DNA of 56,348 nt, taken from the NCBI RefSeq assembly GCF_003336665.1, contig NZ_QPIJ01000024.1:1-56348 (forward strand), given 5' to 3'. Position numbers and translations under genes: made by a program. Below, in pieces: positions 17,898-30,076 of this stretch (the stretch's first letter is position 1; each line of letters starts with the position of its first letter). The notes under the pieces are model-generated. The model was not told the DNA's origin. It was given only the letters and a program-made list of their open reading frames with translations, and searched no databases. This DNA comes from Vreelandella rituensis (GTDB lineage Bacteria > Pseudomonadota > Gammaproteobacteria > Pseudomonadales > Halomonadaceae).

Positions 17898-18827
17898 CTA
17901 AAGAGTATTAAGTGTTTCCTGGGCTTTTGTCTGCCAAGGGCCAGTCAATGCGGCTGCACGGCTCAGTGCGCGCCTTGCCTCCACGTCATTATTCAGTTGT
18001 CGTTCGATCAAGCCCAAATTGAGCCAGGCCACACCTAATGATTCATCCAGAAGTACCGCCTGTTCAAGCGCCTGCCGGGATTTTTTTATTTCACCCACGG
18101 CATAATGCGCATTGCCCAAGGCGAAATGCCCCATGGCGCTGTCAGGGTGAGTGTTTACCAGTGCCTTCCAGCTGGGCAGGGCCGCTTGCACCCCTTGGAC
18201 GGATTCAAAGGTGCTAATCGCTTCAATAGCACGAAAAGGGCGTATTGCTTCGGGCACAGAGCCGGGAGACATTATTGTAAAACCCCAGCGTTCACTGCGT
18301 GCCCAGGTGGCATCAAAACGACTCAGGGACATTTCATGATTTGAAATTTCACCGCTATGCAATGTCAAGGTGCGTGTCGGCAGGTCATAGCCTATGGCTA
18401 CGGCATAGTGCCACATCGGCCAGACAGGCAATGCCAGGTTCTGAAGTACCACCACGGGCTGCCCACTTGCCAGCTGGGTCAGAAGGGCGTCCAAGGAGCC
18501 TTCAATAGGAAAGGGAATCATGCCATGGCGGCGTACCGTCGCCAGCATTTCGGATTGAACGCTACCTTTACGCCCAGGAATGAAGACCTGGGGGATCAAG
18601 TTCTCCATTTCCACATTGACGCCGGCGGCATTGAGTACCATCGCAAGCGAAGCCGGACCGCATTGATAATCACGCTGTGCGTAAAAGGGTACTTCCTTTA
18701 GAAGATCACCAGGCGGCAGGTTATTCAAGGTGGAATCATTCAGGCGAGGCGAGGCGGCGCAGCCTAGTAGAAGACTCATCAGCAGCAAAACGCCCGCGGA
18801 GCGGGCGTAAAATAGACAAAATGGCAT
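17898..18827 (-). CDS. C39-like cysteine peptidase lipoprotein with TPR repeats (PA2778 family)
   Basis: 309 residues. A lipobox (LLLGC) follows a short signal, so the protein should be lipid-anchored. The N-terminal half is a C39-type papain-like domain with the catalytic segment QCGPASLAMVL and a histidine segment MWHYAVAIGYD; the usual following Asp region is replaced by LHSGE. The C-terminal half (~200-305) contains TPR-like repeats (MGHFALGNAHYAVGE; VAWLNLGLIERQLN). Pairing with a PA2779-like gene six bases upstream is conserved in Pseudomonas. The substrate is unknown. A stable hairpin with a T-run on the coding strand lies within the signal-peptide codons. Confidence 0.8.
   Translation of the reverse strand: MPFCLFYARSAGVLLLMSLLLGCAASPRLNDSTLNNLPPGDLLKEVPFYAQRDYQCGPASLAMVLNAAGVNVEMENLIPQVFIPGRKGSVQSEMLATVRRHGMIPFPIEGSLDALLTQLASGQPVVVLQNLALPVWPMWHYAVAIGYDLPTRTLTLHSGEISNHEMSLSRFDATWARSERWGFTIMSPGSVPEAIRPFRAIEAISTFESVQGVQAALPSWKALVNTHPDSAMGHFALGNAHYAVGEIKKSRQALEQAVLLDESLGVAWLNLGLIERQLNNDVEARRALSRAAALTGPWQTKAQETLNTL
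18787..18808 (-). promoter_or_regulatory. Terminator-like hairpin inside the start of the C39-like gene
   Basis: On the minus strand ACGCCCGC-TCC-GCGGGCGT is followed by TTT, just downstream of the first codons. It could attenuate transcription between the small upstream gene and the peptidase gene. Confidence 0.4.
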
Positions 18828-18833
18828 TATCGA

Positions 18834-19241
18834 TCAGCGTGTGAAGGGATAGACATCGGTCAAGCCGAGAATATCGGTGACCAACAAGATGATGAAGACG
18901 GCAAACAAGGCACCGATCACACCGCCGCCGGCACCGGCAGGTAGTTGTTCAAGCTGCTCAGCCATCTGGTGGACCTCGGCATCGCTCAGGGCGGCAACGC
19001 GCTTCTCCACTTCGTCAAGGCTGACACCTTGGGCGAGCAGCTGCTCCTGCACATCAGCTCGGGCAAGCACCTCACTGATACGCTCGCGTTCGGCACTGCT
19101 GCTGTCAGCGCTCAAGGCAGCCTGGGTGGAAACCAGGCCGGTTTCCGCTTGACCGTGAGGAGTCGCCGCCACCGGCATGCTGCCAATGAGAAAGGCAGTG
19201 ATCAGAAGAGGTGTCAGGTAGAGGCGCAGTTTTTTCATCAT
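18834..19241 (-). CDS. PA2779-family small membrane protein
   Basis: 135 residues: a signal peptide (cleavage near PVAATP), a hydrophilic helical stretch with ERERISEVLARADVQEQLLAQGVSLDEVEKRVAALSD-like pattern, a glycine hinge (GAGGG) and one transmembrane helix near residues 105-128 (VIGALFAVFIILLVTDILG). It is always seen beside the PA2778-type lipoprotein in relatives; the function is unknown. AAGGGACTTCCC-type spacing gives a ribosome binding site upstream of the paired ATGs. Confidence 0.75.
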   Translation of the reverse strand: MMKKLRLYLTPLLITAFLIGSMPVAATPHGQAETGLVSTQAALSADSSSAERERISEVLARADVQEQLLAQGVSLDEVEKRVAALSDAEVHQMAEQLEQLPAGAGGGVIGALFAVFIILLVTDILGLTDVYPFTR

Positions 19242-19395
19242 GGGAAGTCCCTTTTTAGTGAAGGTGATTATTTAAGTGAAAGTAAATCAACGATACCCGA
19301 GGCGGTAAACCCTGCTGGGTGTCGATGATAGCAGGATCGATGACGGGTAAGGTCGTCAGTCTAGAAGATGATAGCAGAAGAATGGCGTTATCTAG

Positions 19396-20450
19396 TTAAC
19401 GCACTTGGTACGTCCAGGCGGTATCCGCCAATAATCCGCGGCCTCCCGCCAGGGTCAGCGCCAAGTCATGCAGGCCCTCCCAGGTAGGTATCGCCACGGC
19501 ACCCTTGATTGAAAGATCCAGCCGCTGAGCCATGAGCAGCAACTTGTGCAAGCGTTTCATGGGTAACCGCGCAATCGCCTTCTGGTAGGCGGGGCGACGT
19601 TTATCGAAGATCATGGGTTTTTGCGCCTTGCATGCGTGCTCGAAGCTCTGGCCTTGTTCCAGATGCTGTTGAATCGAGAGTAAGGTACGCAACTCGCGAC
19701 TGAGTGCCCAGAGAACGATGGGTGCTTCGACCCCTTCACTGCGCAAGCCATGAAGAACACGGGAGGTTCTGGCGGGTTCGCCTTTTAAGCAGGCATCCGC
19801 CAAGGTGAAAACATCGAAGCGGGTATTATCTTCCACGCCCTGCATGATGCTCTCGGGGGTAATTCGGGCACCGGGCGAACTCAGCAAGGCAAGTTTCTGT
19901 AATTCCTGGTCGGCCGCCAGAAGATTGCCTTCGGTACGCTCACCGAGCAGCCGGGCAGCGTCCAGCTCAAGGGTCAGCCCATGGCGCGAGGCGCGATCGC
20001 GCAACCAGAACCCGAGGCGGGAGGCGTCCACCGGCCATACAGGAACGAACAAGGCATGTTTGTCCAAGGCTTTGAACCAGGCGCTTTTCTGTTGCTTGGC
20101 ATCGAGTTTGCCCATGCTGATCAGCAGAATATCGTCACATGTGGCGAGCCGTTCCGCATAGCGGCTCAAAGCCTTGGCGCCTTCCTGGCCCAGGCTATGC
20201 TTGCCCAGGCGAACTTCCAGCAGCTTGCAACTGGCAAACAACGAAAGGTTGTTGGACGCTTCGTCTAGCCGCCCCCAGGCAAAATTAGCCTCGACGTCAA
20301 GCACCTCGCGCTCTTCCACGCCTGCCTTGCGTGCCGCCGCTCGAACGGCATCGCAGGCATCACGGTGTTGAAGCGGCTCCTCTCCAGCGACTATCACCAC
20401 CTTGGGAAGCTTTTTTTCCAAAGCCGCGGGTAGCTGGTCAGAAAATACTT

Positions 20451-20454
<4 letters not shown>
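19396..20454 (-). CDS. holA: DNA polymerase III delta subunit
   Basis: Clamp-loader subunit that opens the beta clamp. The 352-residue protein has the family N-terminus (MKVFSDQLPAALEKKLPKV followed by VAGEEPLQHRDACDAVR), an AAA+-like fold without a functional Walker A, and the C-terminal collar region. Its start overlaps the lptE stop by 4 bases. The order leuS-lptE-holA is conserved in gamma-proteobacteria. Confidence 0.95.
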
Positions 20455-23635
<3,181 letters not shown>

Positions 23636-23716
23636 CTATGCAGGTAAAACCTTGAACGGCTAGCGGTAAGACACAATAGTAGTCGTAGAAATAGCCCGAG
23701 GATAAGGAGTGCCATC

Positions 23717-24235
23717 ATGAGTGAAAAAAAGAACGATAACCGTCTACGGGAAGGTTACGAACGGATGCTGGAGCGGCTTCAGGGTGGCGCTGACGAGCTG
23801 ACCTGGGAAAACCTTCAACACGAGCTGGACGAGGCGGTCGAATTCGAAGGTGAACTCGAGGAATTCACCAAGGACGAATTGGCCCTGTTGCGTGCGTGGG
23901 TCGAGCGTGACCTGAAAGACATGCGTATCTACCTGAAAGACTCGGGCAAGCATGTCGCCAGCTGGCTGGGGATTGACCTCAACAAGATTTCCCGCAGCGT
24001 CGCCGAATCACTGCTGTCCATCGCCGACCGCAGCATCGTCGAAAATGAGCAACTGAAGGACGACCTGGAAGCGGCACGCGCCGATTACTGCGAAGGGGAG
24101 GTGGTCGCGCCGGGGCGCATGGCCTGCGTGCATTGCGATGCCCAGGTAACGCTCGAGGAAGTCGGGCGTCTTGAACCCTGCCACCAGTGCGGCCACCGCT
24201 ATTTCTATCGCTTGCCGGATGCCGCAGCAAGCTGA
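23717..24235 (+). CDS. ybeL: Zinc-ribbon protein of the YbeL family (DUF1451)
   Basis: 172 residues, acidic and helical (NRLREGYERMLERLQ; DEAVEFEGELEEFTKDE) with a C-terminal zinc ribbon from two CxxC knuckles (CVHCDAQ and CHQCGHR). The function is unknown; the position beside leuS is conserved in E. coli and relatives. AAGGAG lies 9 bases upstream. The stop is one base from the convergent membrane protein gene. Confidence 0.88.
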   Translation: MSEKKNDNRLREGYERMLERLQGGADELTWENLQHELDEAVEFEGELEEFTKDELALLRAWVERDLKDMRIYLKDSGKHVASWLGIDLNKISRSVAESLLSIADRSIVENEQLKDDLEAARADYCEGEVVAPGRMACVHCDAQVTLEEVGRLEPCHQCGHRYFYRLPDAAAS

Positions 24236-24236
24236 G

Positions 24237-25553
24237 TCACCCCTGCCACCAGCCCATCAGGATGATGGCGACAATCGAAAGTCCGCTCATGATCAGGGCG
24301 TAGTAGGCATTGTTTGTCATCATCCGATATCCACTCACCCCGTATCTACCCTGTAGCGATAGGTTGATCCCCGAAAGCGGCCCGACGCTGGTGCCGACCG
24401 CCCAGGACGCCAGCGCCACGAAGGCGAACAGCGTTTGGCTGCCTGCCTCGAGCGTCAAGACGGACGCCAGCACAGACACGCCGATGATAGGGTGCAAGCC
24501 GATCAGTGCGCTTGCGACGATGGCGGCAAAGCTGAAAATTGCCTGTGGCGTGCCGAAAACCGCAAACAACGTCCATTCGCTGCCGGCGACAGCCCGGACG
24601 AACGTCGAAAGTCCCAGCGTCAATAACCCCGCCGCCAGAAACAGCGAAATTTCCCCGCGCATGGCCGGTAGCCGTGTGGTGGTGTGCCGGCGAATGCGCC
24701 GCAGGGTCCAGAGCGGCCCATCACGCAGATTGACCAGCACCGCGACGCTGGGCAGCAGGAAAGTGATGATACTGACGATGGTAAGTGACGGCGTTATCCA
24801 GAAATGAAACACCATCACCAGCGCGGCCATGCCGGCGGGCATCAGCAGGCTGGTGGGCGCCAAGGAAAACCCCTCAACATCGTTCAGTTCAAAGCGTTGC
24901 TTCATCTCGAAAGTGGTAATCAACCCGGAAAGTAGTGCCAAGGGCAGGCCGATACTCAGAATATGCGGATACTGCATTTCCGGCGCCAAGGTGATCACCA
25001 CCCCCATCGAGGCAAAGAACGGCGACCATAGGGCAGCGCTGGAAAGACCGCGATTCAAGGCCAGTAATTGCGGCATTTTCAATGGCTCACGGCGTGCCAA
25101 ACGATCGCCCACCATGAAGACCGTGGAAAGATTCAGAATAATGCCTAGAAAATGCACTCCCAGCCAGGTACGCAGAATGCCGCCGGCTCCAGTTAACTTT
25201 CGCCCGGGGGCCGGTTCATGGCCGCGCCGCGAGCCGATCAAGCCGATGAAACTCACGCCCACCAGCATTGCCACCACAAAGGTATTGCCCTGCAACATGG
25301 CGGGCCAATCCACCTTTGCGCCATACACAAAGCGCGCCACCAGCAGCATCAGGGTGCCAATGGCCATCAACGCTCCCGCCTGAATCCGCGAACGCTTAGG
25401 AATGTCGCGCCACAGCAACGCAACCGATGCCCACAGCAAATAGCTCACCGCATGTGCGGTAGCCACCAGGCCGGTAAAGCCGATAATTTGCGCGATAAGC
25501 CCAAGCAGGATCAGCACGCCTGCCAAGCGTTGCCTCGGGGTCGTCTCTTGCAT
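24237..25553 (-). CDS. Unidentified polytopic membrane protein, possible transporter
   Basis: 438 residues with about ten to twelve hydrophobic segments. Small polar breaks such as LNRGLSSAALWSPFFASMGV and SWAVGTSVGPLSGINLSLQGRYG interrupt helices in two places, a pattern seen in ion-transporter-superfamily proteins (re-entrant loops). I cannot assign a substrate or family. AGGATA lies upstream of the ATG. No gene partner is evident; the RND operon upstream is separated by 151 bases. Confidence 0.65.
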   Translation of the reverse strand: MQETTPRQRLAGVLILLGLIAQIIGFTGLVATAHAVSYLLWASVALLWRDIPKRSRIQAGALMAIGTLMLLVARFVYGAKVDWPAMLQGNTFVVAMLVGVSFIGLIGSRRGHEPAPGRKLTGAGGILRTWLGVHFLGIILNLSTVFMVGDRLARREPLKMPQLLALNRGLSSAALWSPFFASMGVVITLAPEMQYPHILSIGLPLALLSGLITTFEMKQRFELNDVEGFSLAPTSLLMPAGMAALVMVFHFWITPSLTIVSIITFLLPSVAVLVNLRDGPLWTLRRIRRHTTTRLPAMRGEISLFLAAGLLTLGLSTFVRAVAGSEWTLFAVFGTPQAIFSFAAIVASALIGLHPIIGVSVLASVLTLEAGSQTLFAFVALASWAVGTSVGPLSGINLSLQGRYGVSGYRMMTNNAYYALIMSGLSIVAIILMGWWQG

Positions 25554-25704
25554 GCCGGTATCCTAACAGTGAATTAGCAGGCTAAAGGGATTGACCCACG
25601 AAGACCAGCGCCTAAGCACTTCTTTTTGCAAGACTGAAGTGCCCGATCACAAGGCTTTACACGCCATATGCACTGAATGACGCCTGCCTTGGGTCGCGAC
25701 TGGT

Positions 25705-28700
25705 CTACGCCTGAGTTGTCTTCTCTGATTCATTGCTGAAGGCATGGAAGTAAAGCAGGGGGATGAGTACCAGGGTCAGCACGGTGGAGATGAGCACCCC
25801 GCTGGCCAGGGTGAGGCCAAGGGGTTCGAGCGACGGTTCGAATATGAGAACGCCGCTGCCGAACATGACGGTGGCGGCGGTCAAGATGATAGGGCGGGTA
25901 CGTTGAGCACCTGCCTGAATAACCGCTTCCTTTAACGCCATGCCTTCATCCAGGCGCTTTTCGATGAAATCCACCAGCAGGATGGCATTGCGCGTCACGA
26001 TACCGCCCAAGGCGATCACCCCGAGAATGCCGGTACCGGCAATATTGATTCCCCAGGCCCAGTGCGCCGGGATAACGCCGATAAAAACCAGCGGGATCGG
26101 CAGCATGATCAATACGGGCAGCCGATAGGAACGGAACCAGCCAGCCAGCAAGACGTAGATCAAAATCATCACCACCAGTCCGGCTACGCCCAGGTCCCGG
26201 TAGACATCCCGCGTCATCTCCCATTCCCCCGACCAGTAGAGTACCGGCTCCGTGGCTTGGTCGGGCGGAGCAAGCCAGCGGATGTCGATATCCGGCTCTC
26301 CCAAACCGCGCAAGGATTCCAGCTGAACGGTGAGCGGCTGGGCCACTGAGCGATCCAGATCGGCAAATACGGTAGTGACCGGCATGAGCCCTCGGCGAAA
26401 GCGTGCCTGGTCGCCTTCGCTATGGTTGAAATCGACAATCGATTCCAGAGGCACGGCTCGGTCATTCTCGCTGATCACATACAGGCTTCGCAGTGCCTGC
26501 TCGCTTTCCCGGTCGGCTCTTGCGAGGCGCAGTATCACTGGGACCGGATCTCTGGAATGGGGCATTCCCGACCAGTTCGCCAGTGTTTCTCCCTGAATCG
26601 CCAGGTACAGGGTGCGGGTCACTGCGGCGGGAATGACCCCGAAGGTCGCAGCCCGCTCCGGGTCAACCTCCAGGTTGAGTGAGGGAAGCGCGAGAGAAGG
26701 CTGCTGCTGCGTGGAAATCACGCCTTCTTGTTCACTAAGCCATTGCTCAATGCGGTCTGCCGTTGCCTGACGTATCGCGGGGTCCGGCCCGTAAATTTCA
26801 GCGGTGATCGCACGGTCGCTGCTGGGTCCGGAAGGAATGCGCACTATGTGGCCTTTCCCTCCATAAGGCGCCAGCCAAATGCTGAGGTTACGAGCAATCT
26901 CTCGGCTGATTTGGTAGCTCTGGCGGTCTCGCTGATCTTCCTGGACGAGCTCGATGTGTAGCGTGAGATCCCGAGGCGCTTTTGCCTCAGGCGAATAAAG
27001 TGCTTCAGGGGGATAAATCAGCGGGGTGGAGAGGCCCGAATAAATGGTCACGGCCTCAACTTCCGGGATCTCGCGCAGCTGTCTGTTGAGCGCCGAGGCT
27101 GCAGACAAGGATTCGGTCAGCGTCGAGGCGGGTGGCAGCTCGATATCCACAGCAAAGACGTTGCGGTCGAGCAGAGGGGTCAGTCCTATCTGGACGATAC
27201 GCAGGCCGACGAGTGAAAAGCTCGCCAGAAGAAGCACGACCAGCACCAGGTAAAACAACCAGCGCAGAGAGGCATGAGCAAAGAATGGCGAGAGCAGGCG
27301 GCGATAATGCCTTACCAGGGGGGCTTCGTTTTGTTCCTCTTGTTCTTTTTTGTCCCGGTCTTCGTCTCGATTTTTGTCTCTATCATCGGGTTTGCGGTCT
27401 TTTCCGCTTTTATTGCCCTCGACTTTGAGCAAACGAAAGCCGAAGTAGGGGGTTATGGTGAGCGCGACCAGCAGCGAAAACAGCACGGCCGCCGAGGCGC
27501 CAATTGGAAGGGCGCGCACATACTGGCCCATCTCGCCGGTGATGTAGGCGGTCGGCAGCAGGGTGGCCACCACCAGCAAGTCAGCAAGGATAGTCGGATT
27601 TCCCACCTCGTTGACGGCCTTTACCGTCAGTTCCCGGCTTTTTTCTCTGGCGCTTCGAAAGTGGCGAGCCACATTTTCAAGCATGACCACGGCATCGTCC
27701 GAGAGAATACCGATAGCCAGGATCATGGCCGCGATCGACACCGGGTTGAGGGTAAAATCGAAGCGGTTGTAAAGATAAGGCACGATCGAGAGAGACGCGG
27801 GCATCATGATGGCGATAATGAGTGCCGCACGCCAACCGAGCCCCAGCCAGATAATGCCGACCACCACCAAGGTGCCGGTCAATAGCTGCACCAGCACATT
27901 GTAGACCCGCTCGGTGGCATCGATGCCTGCATCGTGGCTGACAGTCAGCTGCGCCTCCGCAGGCAGAGAGTGGCTGGCGAATTCGGTCAGCCTTGCCTGT
28001 ACCTGTCGGGTGACATCGCTGACGTTCATGCCTTCAAGGGTCGTCACCGCCAGCGTAACGGCAGGGAAGGGAACCGATTGGTCCCTTTGCCAGTGCAGGA
28101 CACCTTGATATTGCTCTACACGGCCAATTTTGATGTCAGCCACTTCCTCCAGATATACCGGCCCCCCGCCATCCTCGCCTACCGGCAGTCGGCCAAGTTG
28201 CTCGGGGCTGGTGATCGTCATGCCGACCTCAAGGTCGGTGACCGGGGCGCTTTCGAGCCGGCCTGCGGGAAGTTGCTGGTTCGCCCCGGCAATCGCTTCG
28301 GCAAGCCGGTTCAGGGAAATATTCCGGGCGGCAAGCGCCGTCGGCTTGGGCAGCACCTCGATGGCAGTGGGGTCACCGCCAAAGTGCTCGACACCCCGCA
28401 CGCCGGGAATTGTCTGGATATTCGCTGCAAGTTCGGTAGCAATGTCTTCCAGCCCGGCAAGGCTCAGGGTTTTGCTGCTGAGGGTGGCCAGAAACACCAC
28501 CAGACGACTCTCGCCGAAGACCTGGATGCTGGGAGGTTCGGCGGTTTCGGGTAGCTGGCTGGCGCGGGCCTGGAAAATCTCATTCAGCTCGGAGAAAGCA
28601 GACGCCTTGGGTGTGCCTGCGACGAACTCAACCGAGAGCAGCGCTGCATGGTTGGAGCTACTGCTGCGCACCTCTTCGACCGACGCGATCTCACGTACCC

Positions 28701-28923
28701 AGCCTGCCGTTCGGCGTGCCAACTGGTCGTCGACACGCTCGATCCCTGCGCCTGGCCAGGGAAGCAATACCACGGCTGTGGGTACATCAATGTCGGGGCG
28801 ATCTTCTCGCGGGGTAACCAGAAGCGCATAGCCGCCCAGTAGGAAACAGGCCACGACGAACAGCGGCACCAGCGGCGAATCCAGTAAGCGGTTGGCGATA
28901 TGTCCGGCAAGACCCAGGCGCAA
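25705..28923 (-). CDS. RND-family efflux permease
   Basis: Inner-membrane proton-driven exporter, 1072 residues, with two repeats of six helices and large periplasmic loops. The proton-relay Asp pair is present in TM4 (GILSDDAVVMLEN). A highly charged insert (~501-533, repeated K/R/D/E as DRDKNRDEDRDKKEQEEQ) extends the cytoplasmic loop between the two halves. The start is read as TTG 28923-28921, one base after the adaptor stop with GGGGAGGAA upstream; the only close ATG is in another frame. It forms a tripartite pump with the two genes upstream. Confidence 0.93.
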   Translation of the reverse strand: MRLGLAGHIANRLLDSPLVPLFVVACFLLGGYALLVTPREDRPDIDVPTAVVLLPWPGAGIERVDDQLARRTAGWVREIASVEEVRSSSSNHAALLSVEFVAGTPKASAFSELNEIFQARASQLPETAEPPSIQVFGESRLVVFLATLSSKTLSLAGLEDIATELAANIQTIPGVRGVEHFGGDPTAIEVLPKPTALAARNISLNRLAEAIAGANQQLPAGRLESAPVTDLEVGMTITSPEQLGRLPVGEDGGGPVYLEEVADIKIGRVEQYQGVLHWQRDQSVPFPAVTLAVTTLEGMNVSDVTRQVQARLTEFASHSLPAEAQLTVSHDAGIDATERVYNVLVQLLTGTLVVVGIIWLGLGWRAALIIAIMMPASLSIVPYLYNRFDFTLNPVSIAAMILAIGILSDDAVVMLENVARHFRSAREKSRELTVKAVNEVGNPTILADLLVVATLLPTAYITGEMGQYVRALPIGASAAVLFSLLVALTITPYFGFRLLKVEGNKSGKDRKPDDRDKNRDEDRDKKEQEEQNEAPLVRHYRRLLSPFFAHASLRWLFYLVLVVLLLASFSLVGLRIVQIGLTPLLDRNVFAVDIELPPASTLTESLSAASALNRQLREIPEVEAVTIYSGLSTPLIYPPEALYSPEAKAPRDLTLHIELVQEDQRDRQSYQISREIARNLSIWLAPYGGKGHIVRIPSGPSSDRAITAEIYGPDPAIRQATADRIEQWLSEQEGVISTQQQPSLALPSLNLEVDPERAATFGVIPAAVTRTLYLAIQGETLANWSGMPHSRDPVPVILRLARADRESEQALRSLYVISENDRAVPLESIVDFNHSEGDQARFRRGLMPVTTVFADLDRSVAQPLTVQLESLRGLGEPDIDIRWLAPPDQATEPVLYWSGEWEMTRDVYRDLGVAGLVVMILIYVLLAGWFRSYRLPVLIMLPIPLVFIGVIPAHWAWGINIAGTGILGVIALGGIVTRNAILLVDFIEKRLDEGMALKEAVIQAGAQRTRPIILTAATVMFGSGVLIFEPSLEPLGLTLASGVLISTVLTLVLIPLLYFHAFSNESEKTTQA

Positions 28924-28924
28924 G

Positions 28925-30076
28925 TCATTCCTCCCCGAGGCTTTGATCGGTCCTCTGGATGCTGACCTGCTGGCCGTCCTGAAGCGCTGGGGAAGGGTTC
29001 AGTACCACAAGCTCACCTACTGCCAGGCCCTGAGTGACGGGTATCAGATTCTCCGCGTCTGCAGGCGGCGCTGTTGTCTTTATCCAGCGCAGATTCAGCG
29101 CCGGCTGTTGATTCGAGTCATCCACCACCAATACCCCCGTGAGCTGGCCCCGCCGGATCAGCGCCGCCTGAGGCAACCCCACCCAGGCATCGCCCGAGTC
29201 TTGTCGCCCGGAGCGCTGGGTCGGCACTATCACACTGACCACCTGGCCGGGTCTCAGGCCCTCTGGTGGGTCGTCAACTGAAAGCCTCAGGCGCTGGCCG
29301 GTGCCTTGATCGTTCAGCGCGGGTATCACGCTGACCAGCCGTGCTTCGGTCATCGTCTCGTCAGAGCCGGAAAGCACCGAAAGTTGCTGGCCGGGAGCCA
29401 GCAGCTCTGCCAGCTCACTGGAAACCGGAACATCGATTTGTAATCGACCACGTTCTTCGAGCACCACCAGTGGCTGGCCGGGGCCGACAAAGCTTCCGGC
29501 ATCCAGCAGGGTTTCAGTGACCTGGCCTGCGAACGGGGCGGTCAGGCGGGTGTAGCTGCGGTTTGCCTGTTGCGCCTTGAGTTCTGACTGGGCTGCTTGC
29601 AACTGAGCCTCCAGTTCACTCACTCTGACATCAGCCTGTTCGGTGCGCACTCGGGCAATCAAGTCTTCTGCATAAAGCCTTTGCAGCCGTTGGCTTTCCA
29701 GCCTTGCCTGCTGAAGCGCGGCCTGTGCCGCCGCGACCTTTTCCTGAGCAGCGGAAATGGCTGCTTCCACCTCTCTTGCATCCACCGTGGCCAATAGGTC
29801 GCCTGTTTCCACCCGGTCGCCGGGCGATGCGGGAACCGAGGTCAAGGTGCCCGACACTCGAGTGCTCAGCACTGCTCTTTTTCCGGGACTCACCACACCG
29901 GGAAGTTGGCGGGTCGAGGGGTAGCGCCACTCGATTGCTTCCCCGACGTTGACGGTAGGTGTTGCGGCTGCTTCCTCGGTGGGTTCAGGGGCTTCGTCGG
30001 AACACCCCGTCAGCATAAAACCAGTCAGTATGAAAATGGCAGCCAGCGACAACAGAAGGCGAAACAGATCCTTCAT
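28925..30076 (-). CDS. RND efflux periplasmic adaptor lipoprotein
   Basis: Membrane-fusion protein, 383 residues. The signal sequence ends in a lipobox (MLTGC). A biotinyl-lipoyl segment (VPASPGDRVETGDLLATVD), an alpha-helical hairpin rich in Ala, Gln and Glu (~95-165), the second lipoyl half (RLTAPFAGQVTETLLDAGSFVGPGQPL) and beta-barrel domains follow. It overlaps the outer-membrane factor stop by 4 bases and abuts the permease. Confidence 0.93.
   Translation of the reverse strand: MKDLFRLLLSLAAIFILTGFMLTGCSDEAPEPTEEAAATPTVNVGEAIEWRYPSTRQLPGVVSPGKRAVLSTRVSGTLTSVPASPGDRVETGDLLATVDAREVEAAISAAQEKVAAAQAALQQARLESQRLQRLYAEDLIARVRTEQADVRVSELEAQLQAAQSELKAQQANRSYTRLTAPFAGQVTETLLDAGSFVGPGQPLVVLEERGRLQIDVPVSSELAELLAPGQQLSVLSGSDETMTEARLVSVIPALNDQGTGQRLRLSVDDPPEGLRPGQVVSVIVPTQRSGRQDSGDAWVGLPQAALIRRGQLTGVLVVDDSNQQPALNLRWIKTTAPPADAENLIPVTQGLAVGELVVLNPSPALQDGQQVSIQRTDQSLGEE

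Noticed and set aside
18787..18808. Reading the GC hairpin as a true terminator of the PA2779-like gene
   Set aside because: It lies inside the coding region of the next gene, which is intact and paired with the first in relatives; kept as possible attenuation only.
25554..25704. Small gene between the membrane protein and the RND permease
   Set aside because: No frame with a ribosome binding site and no hairpin of note.
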